From Cyanobacteriota bacterium (GTDB taxonomy: Bacteria; Cyanobacteriota; Cyanobacteriia; PCC-6307; Cyanobiaceae), in contig JAPLIF010000141.1 of NCBI GenBank assembly GCA_026389255.1, forward strand, positions 1 through 12,450: a stretch of DNA of 12,450 bases. Direction: 5' to 3'. The position numbers and the translations under genes are program-made. The notes under the pieces were generated by a model. It worked only from the letters and a program-made list of their open reading frames with translations, did no database searches and was not told the origin of the DNA. Shown in pieces: positions 5,735 to 12,450 of this stretch; position 1 is the first letter of the stretch, and each line of letters starts with the position of its first letter.

Positions 5735-6762
5735 GCACCCTGCTCGCCGGCGACATCGGCGGCACCAAGACCCTGCTGAGCCTCTACGGCGCCGACGCCC
5801 TCGACCTGCTGGCCCAGGAGCGCTACACCTCAGCCGACTGGGTCGATCTGGCCCCGATGGTGCGCGATTTTCTCGACCAACCGGAGGCCCGGGCCCATGC
5901 GCGCCCAGCAGCGGCCTGTTTTGCCGTGGCCGGACCGGTGCATGGGGGCCAGGCCCAACTCACCAACCTGCCCTGGAAGCTGGCTGAATCCCGCTTGGCA
6001 TTGGACTGCGATCTTGAACGGGTCGCCCTGGTCAACGATTTCGCCGTTCTGATCTACGGCCTGCCGCACCTGGCACCGCCCCAGGGGGCGGGCGTCCGCC
6101 CTGGTGAAGCCATCGCTGGGGAGCCCGTGCTGGTGTTGGGGGCCGGCACCGGACTGGGGGTGGCGATCGGCCTGCCCACGGAAAACGGGTTGCAAGCCAT
6201 GGCCAGTGAGGCTGCCCACGGCGAATTTGCCCCCCGCAGTGACGAGGAGTGGCAGCTGCGCCAATGGCTGCTTGAGGATCTGGCCCTGGAGCGCCTCTCC
6301 ATCGAAAGGGTGGTGAGCGGCACCGGCCTGGGCCATGTGGCCCGTTGGTTGATGAGCCAGGCGATGCCAGCAGGGGACCATCCCCTGGCGGCCGAGGGTC
6401 GCCGCTGGCCAGGGGGGGAGCCCAGTAGCGAAGGTTCCCGGGCCGACCTACCGGCGGCCGTGGCCGCGGCCGCGGCCGCTGGAGATCCCCTGGCCTCCAG
6501 GGCCCTGCGCCTCTGGCTCGGCGCCTACGGTTCGGTGACGGGGGATCTGGCCCTGGGCTGCCTGGCCCGGGGCGGCATCTGGCTCGCCGGCGGAACGGCG
6601 GCCAAGCAGCTGGATGGGTTGCGCTCGAAGCCTTTTATCGAGGCTTTTTCAGCCAAGGGCCGCCTGCGATCCACCCTGGAGCCCATCCCGATCACGGCGA
6701 TCCTCGACCCGGCGATCGGGTCCTTCAGTGCCGCCTGTCGGGCCCGCATGCTGCTGGGTTGA
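5731..6762 (+). CDS. glk: Glucokinase (ATP-dependent, Glk family)
   Basis: Phosphorylates glucose to glucose-6-phosphate with ATP, feeding glycolysis, the oxidative pentose phosphate route and glycogen turnover. The 343-residue protein shows the phosphate-binding GDIGGTKT (8-15), the catalytic Asp103 in VNDFAV, the GAGTGLGVA loop (137-145), the sugar-site segment SEAAHGEFAP (159-168), SGTGL (196-200) and the second phosphate-binding segment GGIWLAGGTAAK (281-292). Between about 211 and 251 lies a variable Gly/Ser/Ala-rich insert ending in a poly-alanine stretch, encoded by a GGCCGC hexamer repeat. The ATG overlaps the thrS stop (ATGA), so coupled translation is likely. thrB follows after 56 bases. 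The Glk family is clear; a specific preference for glucose is assumed from the family. Confidence 0.95.
   Translation: MSTLLAGDIGGTKTLLSLYGADALDLLAQERYTSADWVDLAPMVRDFLDQPEARAHARPAAACFAVAGPVHGGQAQLTNLPWKLAESRLALDCDLERVALVNDFAVLIYGLPHLAPPQGAGVRPGEAIAGEPVLVLGAGTGLGVAIGLPTENGLQAMASEAAHGEFAPRSDEEWQLRQWLLEDLALERLSIERVVSGTGLGHVARWLMSQAMPAGDHPLAAEGRRWPGGEPSSEGSRADLPAAVAAAAAAGDPLASRALRLWLGAYGSVTGDLALGCLARGGIWLAGGTAAKQLDGLRSKPFIEAFSAKGRLRSTLEPIPITAILDPAIGSFSAACRARMLLG
6456..6479 (+). repeat. GGCCGC hexamer repeat inside glk
   Basis: Four tandem hexamers, the first GGCCGT and then three exact GGCCGC copies, encode part of an alanine run. The unit is close to self-complementary and entirely GC, so it could change copy number by slippage in steps of two codons without breaking the frame. 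It lies in the variable insert of glucokinase, away from the active-site motifs. Confidence 0.6.
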
Positions 6763-6818
6763 TCGGCGCCGCTTGAGGGACCGGGAAGGCCAGGTGGGAG
6801 AGTGGAAGCTGTATTTGA

Positions 6819-7793
6819 ATGCAAATGGCGCGCCCCCAGATCGGCCAAGGGGTCGTGGTGGACGTTCCCGCCACCACGGCGAACCTGGGCCCCGGTTTTG
6901 ATTGTCTCGGCGCCGCCGTCGACCTCAACAATCGATTCGAACTGCGCTGCCTCGAAGGCGGTAGCGAACGCTTCGACTTGATTATCGAAGGGATCGAAGG
7001 CAGTCATCTGCGCGGCGGTCCCGACAATCTCATGTACCGCGCCGCCCAGCGGGTATGGCGGGAAGCGGAACTGGAACCGGTGGGGCTGGAGGCCCGGGTG
7101 CGGCTGGCGGTGCCGCCGGCCCGCGGGCTGGGCAGCAGCGCCACGGCCATCGTGGCCGGTCTGATCGGGGCGAATGCCCTCGCCGGAGAACCGCTGGGCA
7201 CCGAAAAACTCCTGGAGCTGGCGATCGAATTGGAGGGCCATCCCGACAACGTCGTGCCCTCCCTGTTGGGCGGCCTCTGTCTGACGGCCCGCACCGCCTC
7301 CCCGAGCTGGCGTGTGGTCCGCTGTGGCTGGGATCCCTCGATTCAGCTGGTGGTGGCGATCCCATCGATCCGCCTCAGCACCAGCGAAGCGCGCCGGGCC
7401 ATGCCGCGCAGCATTCCCATCAGCGATGCGGTTCTCAACCTGGGGTGCCTCACCCTGCTGCTGCAGGGTCTGCGCACGGGCAACGGCGCCCTGATTAGCG
7501 ACGGCATGCAGGACCGCATCCACGAGCCCTACCGCTGGGGGCTGATCCAGGGGGGGCGCAGCGTGCGGGAGGCGGCCCTTGGGGCCGGTGCCTGGGGCTG
7601 TGTGATCAGTGGAGCCGGTCCGACCCTGCTGGCCCTCTGCTCCGCGGAAACAGCCGTGGCGGTAGGGGATGCCATGGTGTCAGCCTGGGAAGCGGAAGGG
7701 GTCAGCAGCCATCGGGCTGTGCTCACCCTTCAACATCGAGGCAGCACCTGGACCGCCCTGCCGGACCAGATCCGGAGCGGCGGCCGTCGTTAA
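6819..7793 (+). CDS. thrB: Homoserine kinase
   Basis: Transfers phosphate from ATP to homoserine, giving the substrate of threonine synthase in threonine biosynthesis. This is a GHMP-family kinase of 324 residues, the usual length or slightly longer. Visible family motifs are the N-terminal VPATTANLGPGFDCLG (16-31), the ATP-binding PPARGLGSSATA (99-110), EGHPDNV (139-145) and the C-terminal SGAGPTLLAL (264-273). The start is ATG 6819 or ATG 6825, two codons later; GGAAG lies about ten bases upstream of the first. It sits downstream of thrS and glk on the same strand, which places threonine synthesis next to threonyl-tRNA charging. The 56-base gap after glk has no obvious terminator, so shared transcription is plausible. 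An elaborate set of inverted repeats follows the stop. Confidence 0.97.
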   Translation: MQMARPQIGQGVVVDVPATTANLGPGFDCLGAAVDLNNRFELRCLEGGSERFDLIIEGIEGSHLRGGPDNLMYRAAQRVWREAELEPVGLEARVRLAVPPARGLGSSATAIVAGLIGANALAGEPLGTEKLLELAIELEGHPDNVVPSLLGGLCLTARTASPSWRVVRCGWDPSIQLVVAIPSIRLSTSEARRAMPRSIPISDAVLNLGCLTLLLQGLRTGNGALISDGMQDRIHEPYRWGLIQGGRSVREAALGAGAWGCVISGAGPTLLALCSAETAVAVGDAMVSAWEAEGVSSHRAVLTLQHRGSTWTALPDQIRSGGRR

Positions 7794-7797
7794 GGGA

Positions 7798-7857
7798 GCC
7801 CATTGGGCCCTACCAATAGGGCTGCTGCCCATGGACCCTGGGACAGCAGCCCATGGG
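7798..7857 (+). terminator. Cluster of overlapping hairpins between thrB and ndhD
   Basis: Several stems compete within 60 bases. GCCCTA (7807-7812) pairs with TAGGGC (7817-7822) around CCAA. GGGCTGCTG plus CCC (7819-7830) pairs with GGG, a bulged A, and CAGCAGCCC (7840-7852). CCCATGG (7828-7834) can instead pair with CCATGGG (7851-7857), and ATTGG (7802-7806) with CCAAT (7813-7817). The location right after thrB suits a terminator or attenuator, but no T-tract follows. The rest of the gap to 7900 holds only GGGAG (7887-7891), a possible ndhD ribosome binding site. Confidence 0.45.
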
Positions 7858-7900
7858 TAGATAGGCTCACAAACCTGATGGGCCTTGGGAGATCGCTTCG

Positions 7901-9574
7901 GTGTTCCCTCCCATGGCCCAGCCGGTCGGTCCCCGCGCCGGCGTCCCTTCACCCGCAATCGCCCTGATGGACGTCATCCTTGCCCTGGCGACCGCGTCCA
8001 ACGGATCGATACCCCTGAACTCTGGGGTTGGGCCCCAGGCCGGAGCCTTCCCCTGGCTGAGCCTGATTGTGCTGCTGCCAGCCGCTGCAGCCCTGTTGAT
8101 GCCCTTGCTGCCAGGGGACGGCGATGATCCCCGGGCGCCGCGGGCCCTGGCCCTAGGGACCCTGCTTTTGGACCTGGCCCTGATGCTCTGGGTCTTCTCG
8201 CGCCATTTCGATGGCTCCCTCAGCGAGTTGCAGCTGGTAGAGCGCGTCAGCTGGGTGCCGATCCTGCATCTGGAATGGTCCCTGGGGGCCGACGGACTCT
8301 CGGCACCCCTGGTGGTCCTCAGTGGCCTGGTCACCCTGCTGGCGGTGGCGGCCAGCTGGTCGATCAAGAGCAAGACCCGGCTTTATTTCGGCCTGCTGTT
8401 GCTCCAGGCGACAGCCCAAGCCATGGTCTTCCTGTCCCAGGACTTCCTGTTGTTCTTCCTGGCCTGGGAACTGGAACTGGTGCCCGTTTACCTGCTCATC
8501 GCCATCTGGGGTGGTCCCCAACGCCAGTACGCCGCCACCAAATTCATCCTTTACACCGCGACAGCTTCCCTGCTGATTCTGCTCAGCGGCCTGGCCATCG
8601 CCTTTTCTGGCGACACCTTCACCCTCAATCTCAGCGAGTTGGCCGCCCGTTCCCCAGGGGGTACCTTCGGCCTGCTCTGTTATCTGGGCTTTCTGATCGG
8701 CTTTGGCGTCAAGTTGCCGATCTTCCCCCTGCACACCTGGCTTCCCGATGCCCACGGCGAAGCCAATGCTCCGGTTTCGATGCTGCTGGCAGGGGTCCTG
8801 CTCAAGATGGGGGGTTATGCCCTGCTGCGCTTCAACGTGCAGATGCTGCCCCAAGTCCACCAGATCCTGGCGCCGGCCTTGATTGTTCTGGGCATCGTCA
8901 ACATCATCTGGGGGGCCCTCAATGCCTTTGCCCAGGACAACGTCAAACGGCGCATTGCCTGCAGTTCGGTGAGCCACATGGGCTTCGTGCTGCTCGGCAT
9001 TGGCGCGATTGACGCGCTTGGCATGAGCGGAGCCATGCTGCAGATGATCAGCCATGGCCTGATCGCCGCGGCCATGTTCTTCATCACGGGTGTCTTCTAC
9101 GAGCGCACCAAGACCCTCTCGATCCCCAACATGGGGGGCCTGGCCAAGGTGTTACCGATCACCTTTGCCTTCTTTTTGGCCAGTTCTCTAGCCTCCCTGG
9201 CCCTGCCGGGGATGAGCGGCTTCATCAGTGAAATCACCGTGTTTCTTGGCGTCACCTCCAACAACGACTTCACGGTGCCCTTTCGCGTCATTACGGTTGT
9301 CCTTGCGGCCATCGGCTTGGTATTGACGCCGGTCTATCTCCTCTCCCTTTGCCGCAGGGTGTTCTTCGGTCCCCGTATCCCCGCCCTGGCGGAAGTGGGC
9401 GACATGAAGCCGCGGGAACTGCTCATTGGCCTCAGCCTGCTGGTGCCCACCCTGGTGATCGGTTTCTGGCCAAGGGTGGCGATCAATCTTTATGAGGCCA
9501 GCACCAATGCCCTGGCCAACGAAGTCGCCAACCAGGGTCGCGTTGCCTTGGCTGGTATCACCGGCCTCGGTTAA
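7901..9574 (+). CDS. ndhD: NAD(P)H-quinone oxidoreductase subunit 4 (NdhD)
   Basis: Membrane proton-pumping subunit of the thylakoid NDH-1 complex, used in respiration and cyclic electron flow around photosystem I. The 557-residue protein is hydrophobic throughout, with about 13-14 membrane helices. Residues matching the antiporter-like proton path of E. coli NuoM are visible: Glu190 in [12 protein letters not shown], Lys271 in [19 protein letters not shown], Lys302 in [11 protein letters not shown], and Glu444 in FISEITVF. The N-terminal ~45 residues are weakly conserved. GTG 7901 has GGGAG nine bases upstream; ATG 7913 and ATG 7967 are alternatives without such a site. Cyanobacteria carry several NdhD paralogues. 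I lean to the respiratory/cyclic NdhD1/D2 type rather than the CO2-uptake D3/D4 type, but cannot settle this by eye. Confidence 0.97.
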   Translation: MFPPMAQPVGPRAGVPSPAIALMDVILALATASNGSIPLNSGVGPQAGAFPWLSLIVLLPAAAALLMPLLPGDGDDPRAPRALALGTLLLDLALMLWVFSRHFDGSLSELQLVERVSWVPILHLEWSLGADGLSAPLVVLSGLVTLLAVAASWSIKSKTRLYFGLLLLQATAQAMVFLSQDFLLFFLAWELELVPVYLLIAIWGGPQRQYAATKFILYTATASLLILLSGLAIAFSGDTFTLNLSELAARSPGGTFGLLCYLGFLIGFGVKLPIFPLHTWLPDAHGEANAPVSMLLAGVLLKMGGYALLRFNVQMLPQVHQILAPALIVLGIVNIIWGALNAFAQDNVKRRIACSSVSHMGFVLLGIGAIDALGMSGAMLQMISHGLIAAAMFFITGVFYERTKTLSIPNMGGLAKVLPITFAFFLASSLASLALPGMSGFISEITVFLGVTSNNDFTVPFRVITVVLAAIGLVLTPVYLLSLCRRVFFGPRIPALAEVGDMKPRELLIGLSLLVPTLVIGFWPRVAINLYEASTNALANEVANQGRVALAGITGLG

Positions 9575-9682
9575 TCCCCCCACCAACGCCTGCATCGGCC
9601 CCCGCGCGGAGATCCGACCTGCCGGGCACCCCAGTGACCGGCCAGCTGAGTTGGAATAGCCCTTAAGAACGACCTTCAGCCC

Positions 9683-11755
9683 ATGAGCGCTCCCCTCGCA
9701 CGTCCAGCCCTGTTGGCTGGTGAAGGCCTGCCGACGTTCGAGGCCATCACGCCTGATCAGGTCAGCAGCCACATTCCTGGGCTTTTAAGCCAACTGGAAA
9801 CCGAACTCGATCAGCTGGAAGCGGCGTTGGCCCTGGCCCTCGACCAGGGCCGCCCCCTCAGCTGGCCTGAAGTCATGGATCCCCTGCATCGCCTCGGGGA
9901 ACGGCTGCGCTGGAGCTGGGGGGTGGTGAGCCATCTCAACGGGGTGTGCAACAGCCCCGAGCTGCGCGAGGCCCATGCCAGCCAGCAGCCTGCGGTGGTG
10001 GCCTTCGGCAACCGTGCCGGCCAGAGCCGCACGGTGTACGCCGCCCTGCGGGCCCTAGAGCGCCAGGGGGGCTTGGATGGCACCCAGCAACGCATCCTGG
10101 CGGCGGAATTGCGGGACATGGACCTGCGTGGTGTCGGCCTTGAGGGCGAAGCGCAGCAAGCCTTCAATGCCACCAACCAGGAGCTGGCCGAACTGGGCAC
10201 CCGCTTCGGCAACAACGTCCTCGACGCCACCAACGGCTGGACCCTGCTGCTGGAAGGCGAAGACGAGGTGGCAGGCCTCCCGGAGAGCGTGCGTCAATTG
10301 CTGGCCCAGGCTGCCGGCGAAGCCGGCCACACCCAAGTCGATGGCTCCGCCCCAACGGCCGCGGCCGGCCCCTGGTTACTGGGCCTGGACATGCCCCGTT
10401 TCGGCCCCTTCCTGCAGTACGGCCGCAACCGGGCCCTGAGGGAGCGGGCCTACAAGGCCCATGTCAGCCGGGCCTCCGGGGAAGAGGGTGGCAATTGGCC
10501 CCTGATTGAACGGATCCTGGGCCTGCGGCTGGCCCAGGCCAGGCGCCTGGGTTACGCCAACTGGGCCGAAGTCAGCCTGGCCTCCAAAATGGCCGGCTGC
10601 GATCAGGATGTGGAGGCCCTGCTCGAAGACCTGAGGGTCGCCGCCCTGCCCGCCGCCCGGCGGGAGCTGGAGGAACTACGGCAATGTGCCGCCAGCGCTG
10701 GGGCACCGGAGGCCGCCGATCTGAAGCCTTGGGATGTGAGTTTCTGGGCCGAAGCCCGACGCCAGGAACTCTTCGAGCTCGACAGCGAGGCTCTGCGGCC
10801 CTGGTTTCCCCTACCCCAGGTGCTGGCAGGGCTTTTTGGGCTCTGCGACCGCCTGTTTGCGATCACGATTGAAGCCGCCGATGGCGAGGCCCCCGTCTGG
10901 CATCCGGAGGTGCGCTTCTTCCGGGTCCGCGATCGCGACAGCGGCCTAGCCCTGGCTGCCTTTTATCTCGACCCCTACAGCCGTCCCGGCAGCAAGCGGG
11001 GCGGGGCCTGGATGGATGAATGCCTGGTCCGGCAGACCGGGGCTGACGGTACGCCCGTGCTGCCGGTGGCCTACCTGGTCTGTAACCAGAGCCCACCGGT
11101 GGGAGACACCCCCAGCCTGATGACGTTCCAGGAAGTGGAAACCCTCTTCCACGAATTCGGCCATGGCCTGCAGCACATGCTCACCACCGTGGAGCGCCCC
11201 CAGGCCGCCGGCATCAACAACGTCGAATGGGACGCGGTGGAATTGCCCAGCCAGTTCATGGAGAACTGGTGCTACGACAGAGCCACCCTGCTGGGGATGG
11301 CCCGCCACTGGCAAACGGGAGAGCCCCTTGCCGAAGCGGAGTTCGCCAAACTGCAGGCCGCCCGCACCTTCATGGGCGGTGCCGCCACCCTGCGCCAGGT
11401 GCATTTCGCCCTCACAGACCTAAGGCTGCACAGCCAATGGACACCGGAAGGAGGGGAGACTCCAGAACAATTACGCCGGCGGATTGCCACCACCACCACG
11501 GTGCTGGCACCCATTGAGGAGGATGCCTTCCTTTGCAGCTTTGGCCATATCTTTGCCGGCGGCTATTCGGCAGGTTATTACTCCTATAAATCTGAGCCAG
11601 GGGGGCAGCCGCCACCCCAGCGAGGTGTTCGAGAGCTTCCGCGGCCGCAGTCCCTCCGCCGTCGCCCTGATCCGCCACAGCGGCCTAGGGGCAGACAGCG
11701 GGCGTGTCGCGGTGGGGGCTGGGGCACCGGGCTGAACAAGGAGCAGGCGCCATGA
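9683..11755 (+). CDS. prlC: M3-family oligopeptidase (PrlC/OpdA-like), C-terminus frameshifted by an apparent deletion
   Basis: Cytoplasmic zinc metallopeptidase that degrades short peptides. The metal site is complete: HEFGH at 490-494 with catalytic Glu491, and the third ligand Glu520 in DAVELPSQFMENW. The substrate-site Gly/Tyr segment FAGGYSAGYYSYK (to about 636) is also present. After Lys636 the sequence stops looking like the family and becomes a Pro/Arg/Gly-rich 54-residue tail read in a wrong frame. The family's expected WAEVL segment and about 30 residues are missing, while the natural ending (11592-11735) is in another frame. I infer an out-of-frame internal deletion, real or an assembly error. 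The product would have the catalytic residues but an abnormal C-terminus. The 108-base gap after ndhD shows no gene or clear terminator. The shifted stop overlaps the next gene's ATG. Confidence 0.9.
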   Translation: MSAPLARPALLAGEGLPTFEAITPDQVSSHIPGLLSQLETELDQLEAALALALDQGRPLSWPEVMDPLHRLGERLRWSWGVVSHLNGVCNSPELREAHASQQPAVVAFGNRAGQSRTVYAALRALERQGGLDGTQQRILAAELRDMDLRGVGLEGEAQQAFNATNQELAELGTRFGNNVLDATNGWTLLLEGEDEVAGLPESVRQLLAQAAGEAGHTQVDGSAPTAAAGPWLLGLDMPRFGPFLQYGRNRALRERAYKAHVSRASGEEGGNWPLIERILGLRLAQARRLGYANWAEVSLASKMAGCDQDVEALLEDLRVAALPAARRELEELRQCAASAGAPEAADLKPWDVSFWAEARRQELFELDSEALRPWFPLPQVLAGLFGLCDRLFAITIEAADGEAPVWHPEVRFFRVRDRDSGLALAAFYLDPYSRPGSKRGGAWMDECLVRQTGADGTPVLPVAYLVCNQSPPVGDTPSLMTFQEVETLFHEFGHGLQHMLTTVERPQAAGINNVEWDAVELPSQFMENWCYDRATLLGMARHWQTGEPLAEAEFAKLQAARTFMGGAATLRQVHFALTDLRLHSQWTPEGGETPEQLRRRIATTTTVLAPIEEDAFLCSFGHIFAGGYSAGYYSYKSEPGGQPPPQRGVRELPRPQSLRRRPDPPQRPRGRQRACRGGGWGTGLNKEQAP
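11592..11735 (+). pseudogene. prlC: Displaced C-terminal segment of the M3 oligopeptidase
   Basis: In this frame the 47 codons before the TGA at 11733 read as the normal family ending: LSQGGSRHPSEVF, then ESFRGRSPS and ALIRHSGLG. These match the E. coli OpdA tail pattern of Leu-Ser-x-Gly-Gly-Ser, x-Pro-x-x-x-Phe, FRGR and the final His-x-Gly. No start codon or ribosome binding site serves it alone. It joins the upstream reading frame directly after the YYSYK codons, with one leftover T at 11591 marking the breakpoint. Confidence 0.82.
11738..11743 (+). promoter_or_regulatory. Ribosome binding site of the glycosyltransferase
   Basis: AAGGAG ends eight bases before the ATG at 11752, a near-optimal Shine-Dalgarno sequence and spacing. 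It lies just after the natural peptidase stop (11733-11735), which supports both that stop and the glycosyltransferase start. Confidence 0.7.
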
Positions 11756-12450
11756 ACATCCTCTGCATCCACCAGAACTTCCCCGGCCAGTACCGCCACC
11801 TGGCAAGGGCCCTGCTGGCGCGAGGGGATCGGGTCGTGGCCGTGGGTGGACCCACGGCCCAGGCCATTGAGGGCATCGCTCTGCACCGCTATGACGCCCG
11901 CCCGGCCGGAGGCGTGCCCGCCTGTCACCCCTGGGCGGCCGACCTGCAGACCAAATGTTTTCGAGCCCAGGCGGTGGCCGAAACGGTGGAGCGGCTGCTC
12001 AAGGCTGGAGCAATGCCAACCCCCGATCTGGTGCTGGGCCACCCTGGCTGGGGCGAATTGCTGGCGATCAAGGACGTGCTGCCCGACGCGCCCGTCTTGC
12101 ACTACCTCGAACTGGTGTACCTGCTGGAGGGGGGCGATGTGGGCTTCGATCCGGAGATCGACCTGGGGGGGTGGCAGGACCGGAGCCGACTGCGGCTGCG
12201 CCGCGCCCCCCAGCTCCTGGCCCTGGAGGACTTGGACTGGGCCATCTCCCCCACCCACTGGCAGGCCTCAACGGCGCCGGCCGTGTTCGCCGATCGCATC
12301 AGCGTCATTCACGACGGCATTGCCACCGAGACCACCCGCCCCCAGCCCGGAGCCCGCCTGCAACTCCACAAAGCGGGGCTGAGCTTTGAAGCCGGTGATG
12401 AAGTGGTCACCTTCGTGGCCCGCCAACTGGAGCCCTACCGGGGATTCTAC
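11752..12450 (+). CDS. GT4-family glycosyltransferase, 5' part (runs off the window)
   Basis: The first 233 codons are open to the last base of the window; full-length relatives are around 400 residues. The start MNILCIHQNFPGQYRHLA (1-18) is the typical opening of a GT-B glycosyltransferase N-terminal domain. Further signatures are VLGHPGWGE (94-102), the Glu-Leu-Val-Tyr segment near 120-123, GGDVGFDPE (127-135), SPTHWQ (166-171), VIHDGI (185-190) and FVARQLEPYRGF (221-232), which begins the nucleotide-sugar-binding half. It probably transfers a sugar from an activated donor to a lipid- or polysaccharide-linked acceptor in envelope or exopolysaccharide synthesis; the substrate cannot be read from this. 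It overlaps the shifted peptidase frame by four bases and follows the natural peptidase stop by 16 bases, so it is probably co-transcribed with the peptidase gene. Confidence 0.92.
   Translation, partial: MNILCIHQNFPGQYRHLARALLARGDRVVAVGGPTAQAIEGIALHRYDARPAGGVPACHPWAADLQTKCFRAQAVAETVERLLKAGAMPTPDLVLGHPGWGELLAIKDVLPDAPVLHYLELVYLLEGGDVGFDPEIDLGGWQDRSRLRLRRAPQLLALEDLDWAISPTHWQASTAPAVFADRISVIHDGIATETTRPQPGARLQLHKAGLSFEAGDEVVTFVARQLEPYRGFY

Noticed and set aside
6525..7523. Minus-strand open frame of 332 codons opposite glk and thrB
   Set aside because: It spans two genuine plus-strand genes in antisense and has low-complexity Ala/Gly/Gln-rich sequence without motifs.
8153..9055. Minus-strand open frame of 300 codons opposite ndhD
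   Set aside because: Gln/Glu/His/Gly-rich translation, the mirror of a hydrophobic membrane protein on the other strand; no independent coding evidence.
10929..10936. HIP1 octamer GCGATCGC
   Set aside because: A single copy inside the peptidase gene. HIP1 is abundant in many cyanobacteria, but one occurrence in 12 kb is near chance here and not a feature.

Overview
The window is a GC-rich stretch of core chromosome that fits a unicellular picocyanobacterium of the Synechococcus/Cyanobium type. This is inferred from an NdhD proton-pumping subunit close to cyanobacterial homologues, a threonyl-tRNA synthetase without the usual N-terminal TGS domain, several small proteins of cyanobacterial style, and tight gene packing. 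I see no tRNA, rRNA, CRISPR array, insertion sequence or prophage block.

Left part (1-2318): three co-directional genes form a probable operon. They are a conserved-looking hypothetical protein, a possible ribbon-helix-helix protein with an Arg/Gly-rich middle and acidic tail, and trpS, whose start overlaps the preceding stop (ATGA). A gap of about 260 bases follows, holding a perfect 13-bp hairpin, a smaller hairpin and a weak promoter candidate. Next come a secreted or membrane-anchored lambda-R-type lysozyme (2582-3271) and, convergent to it 10 bases away, a TM2-domain membrane protein on the minus strand (3282-3770).

Middle part (3836-9574): thrS is divergent from the TM2 gene and is followed by glk (ATGA overlap), thrB and ndhD, all on the plus strand. 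thrB makes the phosphohomoserine used for threonine and thrS charges threonine to tRNA. glk feeds glucose into central metabolism, and ndhD belongs to the thylakoid NDH-1 complex. The 5' end of thrS carries a perfect 14-bp hairpin that buries an alternative start codon. The thrB-ndhD gap is packed with overlapping, mutually exclusive inverted repeats.

Right part (9683-12450): an M3-family oligopeptidase gene has all its visible zinc-site and active-site motifs but seems to have lost about 30 codons out of frame near its 3' end. Its natural C-terminal tail is readable in another frame. Directly after it, with a good ribosome binding site, starts a GT4-type glycosyltransferase that runs off the window end.

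Most of the window is ordinary housekeeping sequence. The points worth a second look are the broken peptidase tail, the thrS hairpin, the thrB-ndhD hairpin cluster, the trpS-linked Arg/Gly-rich protein and the host-encoded phage-type lysozyme.
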